Shown here piece by piece: positions 56,740 through 64,000 of a stretch of 64,000 bases of DNA; the first letter of the stretch is position 1; every line of letters begins with the position of its first letter. The DNA is taken from contig NC_056755.1 in the NCBI RefSeq assembly GCF_018687715.1, forward strand, positions 12,459,501 to 12,523,500. The letters run 5' to 3'. The notes below the pieces were generated by a model that had not been told where the DNA came from, did not search any database, and saw only the letters and a list, made by a program, of their open reading frames with translations. The stretch comes from Carya illinoinensis (lineage: Eukaryota; Streptophyta; Magnoliopsida; Fagales; Juglandaceae). The translations under genes were made by a program, and so were the position numbers.

Positions 56740-59700
56740 CTGCAAAATGGAGAATAGATATTTTCTATTTCCATATTGGATAACAGAAATAGAAATTGTG
56801 AGGATGGAAGAGCCTTTGTGAATACATCCGCAAGCTGAGAAGAAGAACAGACGGAGCAAGTACGTAGGAAACTAGCTTGTATTTTGTCACGGATAAGGTG
56901 ACAATCCATTTTGAATTGTTTGGTGTGCTTGTGAAAATTTGGATTATGGGCAATGTGAAGCATGACTTGATTGTCACAGTACAAATCTATTGGAAGAGAA
57001 ATGGAGAGGTGAAAATCTTGAAGTATATAAGATAACCACTGAACTTCAGATGAAGTCATTGCCATAGCATTATACTCGGCCTCGGCGGAGGAGCGAGAGA
57101 CAACTTCCTATTTCTTTGATCGCCATGAGATGAGTGATCTTGTCTAAGAAAAATGCAAAACCCTGTAACTGAGCAACTTGAGTCTGGATAAGAGGCCCAT
57201 TCCGAGTTTGAGTATGCACGAAGAGTAAGTGAAGAATGGGAAGAAAAAAGAAGGCCTTGTCCAGGAGCATTTTTATGTACCGTAGGACTTGATGAGTAGC
57301 ATGAAGGTGTGTTATTGTAGGTGCTGTTATAAATTGGCTCAAGTGCTGGACTGAGTAGCAGAGATTGGGCTGAGTGATGGCGAGGTAGAGAAGTCTACCA
57401 ACTAGGCACCAATAGGGAAGTGGATATGAGAGAGGATCTCCATCATCTTTGCGAAGTTTGAGATTTTGATCCATTAGTAATTTGGAGGGTTGAGAACCAA
57501 GTGAGCCAGCATCGGCTAAAATATTAAGTGCATATTTATGCTGGTAGATGGAAATTCCTTTGGGAGAGCATGAGACCTCAATGCTAAGGAAGTAACGGAG
57601 ATTGCCAAGAGACTTAATTCAAAAGTGATCATTGAGAAATCCTTGAAGAACTTCAATAGACTCCATGTGAGAGCTGGCAATGATAATATCGTTAACATAA
57701 ATAAGGAGGGCAATGAATGATCTATGTTTGAGTTGAGTAAAAAGGTTGTAGTCAGCTTTGGATTGCTAAAAACCAAAAACAAGTAAAGCATTAGAAAATT
57801 TCTGGTACCATTGTCTCGAGGCTTGTTTCAAGTTGTAGAGACTTTTGTTGAGGCGACAAACTTGGGATGAAGACCCCTTTGAAAAACTAGGGGGTTTGTG
57901 CATGAAGATTTCTTCGTCTAAATCGTCGTGAAGAAAGGCATTTTGAAAGTTGAATTGCTTGAGGAACAAGCCTTGAATGGATGCAGCAGCTAACAAAGTT
58001 CGGACAGTGGCTAATTTGGCCATGGATGAGAAGGGTTTGGTGTAGTCGAGCCCTTCCTGTTGGGTAAAACCTTTGGCGACTGAGCGCACCTTGTAGCGCT
58101 TGATGTTGCCATTAGAATGGTATTTAATCTCAACTATCCACGTGCAGCCAATATCATGCTTGCTAGGGGGCAAGTCAACAAGAGACCAAGTATTATTGAG
58201 TTCAAGGTTGCTATTTCAGATTGCATAGCCTCACATCAGTTAGGATATTTAATAACTTCACCATATGAAGAAGGTTCAATGGAGGATGAAATGGCAGATG
58301 CAAAAGAAAAATAAGAAGGAGATAATTTATGAAAAGAAAGTGTGGCAGAGAGAGGAAAAGCTTTACTAGGTGGACAGGGTGCTTCCGTGGACAATGATGA
58401 AGAAGGATCATTAGGAGCATGGGCCATCTGTAAGTGAGAAGAATCCATTGTTTGTAAAGGAGGTGGGTTGAGTAGGGAAGGGCAAATGTAGCTGTTGAGG
58501 TGAATAGGAGTGTTGCGTGTTCATGTAGAACATCGAAGTGGTGGTGGGGGAGGTGGTGAAGGTGCTGTTGGGAAAATCTGAGGTGCTGAGGGTGATGAGT
58601 GTGGTTTGGCAAGGAGATCTGCTTGAGGGGTGGGAATGGCGTAGGTGGAATCAGGGTCAAGTAGGGAGAAATCAGGGGATAGTATTGGGGTTGAGAGTAT
58701 GTTTGGTTTGGGAGTAAGGGAGGGAGTATGAAATGGGAAGAGTGTTTCGTGAAAAGCATCTCGAGATAGAAAAATTTGATGGGTGTTGAGGTCAAGTAAC
58801 TTGTAGCCTTTGACGTCAAAAAGGTAGCAGAGAAATGCAGAACATTGCCTACGAGGGTCAAACTTGTGACGATGTTGGGAAATAGTTGATGCAAATGCAT
58901 GGCAGCCAAAAACACGTAAATGTGAGTAAGAAGGTGGTTTATGAAAAAGTAATTTGTAGGGAGTTTTATTCTGGAGAAAGGTAGTGGGAATTCAATCGAT
59001 CAAGTAAGTGGTGGTAAGAACACAATTAGACTAAAAACGTAGAGGGATGTGAGATTGAAATCAAAGAGCATGAGCAACCTAAAGAAGGTGTCGATGCTTG
59101 CGCTTGACCAAACCATTTTGTTGGGGTGTTTCTACACAAGATTTTTGATGAATAATGCCTTGTTCAAAGTAGAAATTAGCCATGAAAAACTTGGGTACAT
59201 TCTTGCTATGCAAAATTTTTACTCAAGTGTTGAATTGATTTGCGACTAAGTGTCAAAATGACTTGAGACATGATCGAGCATCAAATTTCTTTTTCAATAA
59301 ATAGACCCAAGTGTAGCGTGAGTAGTCATCAACAATGGTGAGAAAAAATCTACTACCATCGTGGGCGATAATGGAATGGGGTCCCCACAAATCATAATGT
59401 ATAATTTCAAAGCAAGAAGTAGTAGTATGAGTGTTAGAATTAAAAGGTGAGTGAGTCTGTTTGGCAAGAGGACACACTAAACATGGTAAAATATGCTTTG
59501 TATTAATCTATTTGAGTACATGAGGATCAGAAATTAATTGTATATGGTTATGTGAGGGATGACCTAATCGATAGTGCCATAAGTCACGGACACTATTGGT
59601 AGGTTGTACAGAAGCTGAAATGTAGGTTTGTGAATGAAAATTTTGTGACAAAGTGTTGGTTAAATCTTGAGGAGAAACTGGATCTCGGAGGAGGTGATAA

Positions 59701-61180
59701 AGCCCATGTTCCATGCTATCCTTCCCAATCACTGTCCAGGGAGAAAGGCCCTATATGAAACACAAAGTAGAAAAGAATATGAGACAACAATTTAATTCAC
59801 GTACAAGCTTACAGGCGGACAACAAATTAAAATTAAAAGATGGTACACATAGAACGTCATGGAGGAGAATGGTGGTTGTCACTTGCACGGTACCAACGTG
59901 AATGACGTCAGCAATTTCTCCATCGGAAAGTTTGACAGATTGTGAAATAGTGGTAGTGATTGAAAAGGGAGGTGATACAGATTATATGATTCGTGGCACC
60001 CATGTCAATGATCCAAGGAGCAGACAAAAGAGAAGATGAGGAGAAAAAAAAGGAAATACCAGTAATAGAATTGGAGTGAGGGTTGGGAGGTATAACCGTC
60101 TGAATTTGATTGGCGGGTGTTGAAGAATCCTTGCTGTGCAACAAGGCTATGAGGTCTTGATATTGCACTTTTGTCAACATTAGACTTGGTTCAGAGTTAA
60201 CTTCAGCAAAGGAGCCAAGAAAGGCTGCATTTGCTCTCGATTTATGAAGCTTGTGGTTGGGAGGGTACCCATGAAGCTTTTAGCATGGTTCAACAGTATG
60301 ACCAGTCATCTCATAGTGGGTGCAGAGAAGAGCTGCATCATTGCCTGATTTAAAATAATTTGCGAATGTATAACCCGTGATTTTGCAATGTGTACAATAT
60401 GGTTTATGCCTGGATTTGGGGAAGGTGTGGAAAGTATTTTTCGACCAGTTAGGGCAATGGAATCAGTGGGTGGGGCTGAAGAAGTAAACAAGTGGTGGCG
60501 TTCTTGTTGTTGGATGTAAGAAAAAACTTTGTTGACTGGTGGGAGGGGATCAATTAGCATGATCTGGTTGCGGACATTGTTGAAGGAGTCACGAAGACCC
60601 ATGAGGAATTGGATTACGCATTCTCAATGGTATCGGTCCAAAAGAAGCTTGGTTGAGCCACAAGAACAAATGGGTAAGTGATCATAAATAGATAATTCAT
60701 CCCAAAGAGATTTAAGTTTACCATAGTAAGTGTTTAGTGAATTGTCATCTTGGGTAAGAGTGGCCAATGTCTTCTTGAGTTCATAGATGCGTGGGCCATT
60801 TTGTGGGGAAAGACGTTCTTGTAACTCAGTCCATATGTCATGGACATCATCAACATATGCAATAGAAGATCGAAGAGGGAGGCTAATAGAGTTCTGCAGC
60901 CAAGACAGAACCATGTCGTTGCATCTTTCCTAGAGTTTAAAAAGAGGGTCATAAGGTTTTGATGGTTTGGTGAGGGTTCCATTTAGGAATCTAAGTTTGT
61001 TCTTGGCTCGAAGGGCACGATGGATTGATCGAGACCACGTAGAAATATTTTCAACAGTAAGGAATTCTGTGACGATCATAGTGCTGGGATTATTTAAGGT
61101 TTCAAGTCTATAAGGGTTGGTTGGGTCTGTAAGGTTGGTATATTTGGTGGTGGTGAGAGGATTGACGGAGGCCGTTTCAC
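56740..61180 (-). pseudogene. Copia polyprotein (gag to RNase H), broken
   Basis: Domains on the minus strand: gag (61256-60306, with STWSRSIHRALRAKNKLRFLNGTL, DVHDIWTELQERLSPQNGPRIYELKKTL, LKSLWDEL); protease (about 60030, PWIIDMGATNHI, with Met where Thr or Ser follows the catalytic Asp); gag-pre-integrase (59732-59508, LWHYRLGHPSHNHI); integrase (59477-59253, DLWGPHSIIAHDGSRFFLTIVDDYSRYTWVYLL, and a broken remainder to about 58900); RT (58173-57500, GCTWIVEIKYHSNG, NFQNAFLHDDLDEEIFM, QASRQWYQKFS) with the catalytic box YVND; RNase H (57065-56750, YCDNQVMLHIA, HTKQFKMDCHLIRDK, LADVFTKAL). Stops and frame changes occur between almost every pair of domains. The Asn in YVND replaces the first catalytic Asp, so RT would be inactive even if the frame were whole. 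Confidence 0.9.
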
Positions 61181-61181
61181 C

Positions 61182-61193
61182 ACTTTGATACCA
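61182..61193 (-). promoter_or_regulatory. Primer-binding site of the copia element
   Basis: On the minus strand TGGTATCAAAGT follows the LTR end TAACA directly. It matches the initiator tRNA-Met primer type used by plant copia elements, with A for G at one position. Confidence 0.8.
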
Positions 61194-61496
61194 TGTTAGA
61201 GTTAGCAAAAATGGTGTTGGCCAATTCTGAGCATAGCGAAAATGGAAGAAAAACATAGCAAAGAGATTGTAAATGACAGAGGCAAAAGAGGAATGAATTC
61301 TGCAAAATTACTTCTCTTTGTTGTACAGTAATGAATTTATAGAAAGAACCGACTAAGCTATACACTAAAAAAGTACTGAAATATCTCTAAACAAATATAC
61401 AAATAACAAATTATTTGCTGGAAGTTTGTTGGAAATTCTGTTGCATGTTCCTTGAGGCGTTTGGCAATGTAGCAGCTGGTATATCATTCTGTAATG
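61194..61496 (-). repeat. 5' LTR of the copia element
   Basis: This is the partner of 56429-56735. It contains the putative promoter of the element. The outer boundary is set by the ccaac target duplication at 61497-61501. Confidence 0.92.
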
Positions 61497-61501
61497 CCAA
61501 C

Positions 61502-61896
61502 CCTATAGTCACCATGTACGAGAGCCACCAAGTCACCTATAATCATATGGCAAGCCTCTGTTTTTCACTCCCAAAAATAGAGTAACCTGCGTCCAGTTGC
61601 TCCTCCATGTCGTTAGCCTCAACCACAGATAACACCGACCAACATGCTGTCTCGTTAAGCACCACCACCTCACGCCTCCCACACCCACAGTCTTCCAGCA
61701 CACGCACTACCACCATGCAAGCCCCTTCCAGGTTTTCTTCAGTTCCAGTTACGCCGGGAACTCCACACTACCCCCACCTTGCACCATGATTCCCAAGCCA
61801 CCATCGAACGTCTAAGAGGCCTTGGCTTTCCCTTGCCAAAAACAGAATAGTTTCCCCATCGAGGTGCTTAAACCACCGTGCTCTCTCTCTATCTAC

Positions 61897-61936
<40 letters not shown>

Positions 61937-62045
61937 ATGTATATATCATTCACTCTCTCTCATGTTCATGTTCTGCCACTTGGAATAGCCACCATTGCTC
62001 CCCCATGCCAGGGGTTCACGGTCGAGCCATGACTCACATTGCATG
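61502..62045. repeat. Older repeat, right part, with (CT)n microsatellite
   Basis: C/A-rich sequence continues from the left part at 56423. A CT run lies at 61901-61934. Short plus-strand frames (for example 61607-61789) are rich in Thr, Ser, Pro and His by composition and show no motif. Confidence 0.45.
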
Positions 62046-62049
62046 CATA

Positions 62050-62226
62050 TTGGATGTTGAGTTGAGTTGAGATGAAAGTTGAATAAAATATTATTAGAAT
62101 ATTATTTTTTAATATTATTATTATTTTGAGATTTGAAAAAGTTGAATTGTTTATTATATTTTGTGTTGGAAGTTGAAAAAATTGTAATGATTAGATGAGA
62201 TGAGTTAAGAAACCAAATGCAGCCTT
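62050..62226. repeat. MITE-family repeat copy, inverted relative to 49812
   Basis: The segment reads GTTGAGTTGAGTTGAGATGAAAGTTGAATAAAATATTATTAGAATATTATTTTTTAATATTATT, then GATTTGAAAAAGTTGAATTGTTTATTATATTTTGTG, and ends AGATGAGATGAGTTAAGAAACCAAATG. It is the reverse complement, with changes, of the copies at 29465 and 49812. Confidence 0.7.
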
Positions 62227-64000
62227 AAGCAACTTAATGAATAAGTTACATGTATACCCTTAGAAAGTGATCCAGTGTTTATTAATTATGATGATATTAT
62301 TGTAATAAAACTAAGAGAAACTAGATGGTTGGGGGTGGAGGATATTTTTAGAGTTTAATCGATTAATAGGTGAAATTAGGTGAAAATCATAGTATTTGGG
62401 GAGTGATTATAGGTAAATGAAGTCTTAGGTTATTTAAGTATTTTGGGTTTAATTAGAAAACGTGTGCTTAATTAAATAGTTACGTACTATTGGAAATTTA
62501 CAAAAATTACATGATTATTTTATAGGAGACGATTGGATTTCGTTTAGCACGGTTGTGGAAAAACTTAAAAAAGTTAAAAAAGTTGAGATAAACGGGGTTC
62601 CTATACTAGACTTTACATAAAAAGAAAATGAAATGAAGTGATTTTTGAAAATATGCATGCTTGCTTTGAAAAGAAACCTATAAAAAAACTCAAATATGTG
62701 TTAGGCATATTCATGAAATCTGTATAAAGAAAAAGTATTTTTGTCATGATTTGTGTAGATATGAGCTTATTTTAGCATTGTTTCTGAATTTTGTAAAAAG
62801 AGCGAATATGAGATCTAAAAAGTTTTGCTTTGATTAAATGAAGATGTTTTGATTCTGTTATTTTGAATATGTGAAATGATCTAAAACTTTTCAGTACTCT
62901 ATTTTGATACGATGTGTCATCTGAAAACTTTGGCATGAATTCCAGATTTTATATTTAATATAATCTAGTTCTGATGTTATCCATGTTGTTTCTATTCGGG
63001 TTCTGATATTGTTTTTATGTTGAAGTAATTGGTTTGAAACCATAATTTTTATATAGCATTGAGAATTTGGAGTTGATAAATATTTTGTTGGAATGTGAGT
63101 ATTAGTGACAACAAGTAACTCTTCAACCCGTTCGGGACCGTAGCGTTACTGCTGAAGTTTATATAGAGCAATGGTTAGTGAAAGGTTTAATAAAAAATAA
63201 ATTAAAAAATAACATGGAATTATCAAATTTAAAAAATTCACCGAACACTTATTCTTTTCTTAGAGCAAGTCATTTTAATCCAGTTAATTATTTAGAACTG
63301 AAATAATTTCTTTTCCCTTGTTTTCTTCTCTCTCATCTTCACTTTTCTTTTGGTTTTTCTTATTGCTTTCATATAAGAATATACAAAAAGTAATTGAATG
63401 TTAATTGAAATCAATCCAAGAATTAAACAATACAATCGAATCGGAAAAATAATGTCCATAATTAATTACTGATGGGTAGTAGTGTTCGATATATCAAGTT
63501 GGATATATATATCTTCTATATATAAAAAGTGTGTATGAAACGGAAAATCTTGTTTTAACGGTTTTTCTTGTTTTTCCGTTAAAGTTAACACCGTTTGTTT
63601 TAACGGTTTAGCACATAAAATGAAGACATAAATGTTGAGAGATATAGCATTCAATGTTGTTATATGATTTATTAATCTCAATAATTATAATACTTAATAG
63701 TTTATATAATAAGTAATTAAAGATTAGTTATTATATTTTTCTATTTCTCCTTAACATATACACGTGTATTAGGTGCATAAGACGTGAATCCCTAAGTATA
63801 ATATACGTATATTATACGTTTCATTAACTCAGATTATTGAGTATTTCAAATTTAAAAATCTCATATAATATATAATACAAGTGTATTTAATCAAAGTGTT
63901 TTTTTTTCCCATGGTAGTAGGACGTAGCTTACACTAAGTCATATTCCATACGTGGGCTTGCTATGATAGGCACGTGACAAAAGCCGTTATCCTTGAGCTA
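62227..64000. other. AT-rich spacer to the window end
   Basis: No gene was recognised. A TCTATATATAAAAAGTGTGTATG segment (about 63515) followed by TTTTAACGG words resembles a plant Helitron 5' start but has no visible partner end in the window. A 71-codon minus-strand frame nearby has no motif. Confidence 0.4.

Larger units (their letters stand above)
56429..61496 (-). mobile_element. Ty1/copia retrotransposon with both LTRs and 5-bp target duplication
   Basis: LTRs at 56429-56735 and 61194-61496 are near-identical (307 and 303 bp). The element is flanked by ccaac on both sides (56424-56428 and 61497-61501). On the minus strand the order is LTR, PBS, gag, protease, integrase, RT, RNase H, polypurine tract, LTR, the copia order. 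The LTR 3' ends are TAACA or TGACA. Their 5' ends, as defined by the target duplication, read CATTAC or TATTAC instead of TG. Total size is 5.07 kb, a normal copia length, with the polyprotein broken by several stops. Confidence 0.93.

Overview
This is a gene-poor, repeat-rich stretch of an AT-rich plant nuclear genome. The intron-bearing elongator tRNA-Met, plant-type UGT85 glucosyltransferases, an Athila-type Ty3 element, Ty1/copia elements and plant L1 LINEs with a C-terminal RNase H all point to a eudicot. A recurring short MITE family (terminal GTTTGGAT / ATCCAAAC, GAGATGAGATG-like ends) resembles repeats I associate with Juglandaceae and related Fagales. That placement is from memory and is an inference.

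Only two host protein genes look intact. They are two paralogous UGT85A-type UDP-glucosyltransferases, each with two exons split at the same phase-1 site. One is on the minus strand (1821-3799) and one on the plus strand (15327-16980), so they are divergent. Their TATA-proximal promoters are clearly related. The roughly 11.5 kb between them holds a 125-bp tandem duplication, a GC-rich island with an unrecognised 123-aa reading frame, and a truncated copia element split by a 3.95-kb hAT transposon. A tRNA-Met(CAU) gene lies beside the first UGT.

From 17 to 29.3 kb the window is AT-rich spacer followed by a complete but dead Athila-type LTR retrotransposon (19181-29267). From 29.3 to 36.5 kb there is a LINE fragment, a G-rich degenerate repeat block, a roughly 1-kb block packed with CATG, and an LTR-like segment ending in a tRNA-Met-type primer-binding site. 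That site abuts the remains of a CbbY-like HAD-hydrolase gene (36530-39349), which keeps most of its introns but has lost its N-terminal half and has broken exons.

From 40.2 to 45.9 kb lies an L1-type LINE with a striking layout. Its 3' part (endonuclease to RNase H and poly-A) is on the minus strand. Its 5' part (intact ORF1 plus the first codons of ORF2) is on the plus strand, joined at their 5' ends. This is the arrangement expected from twin-priming 5' inversion. The remainder (46-64 kb) is AT-rich spacer with MITEs, a degenerate 5'-truncated LINE, a truncated copia element, and a copia element with both LTRs and a 5-bp target duplication (56429-61496) inserted into an older repeat.

The two UGTs presumably glucosylate small acceptors in the cytosol. 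Nothing else in the window forms a pathway with them. I found no convincing new biological system. The most informative items are the twin-primed LINE, the LTR-HAD pseudogene junction, the divergent UGT pair and the CATG-dense block.
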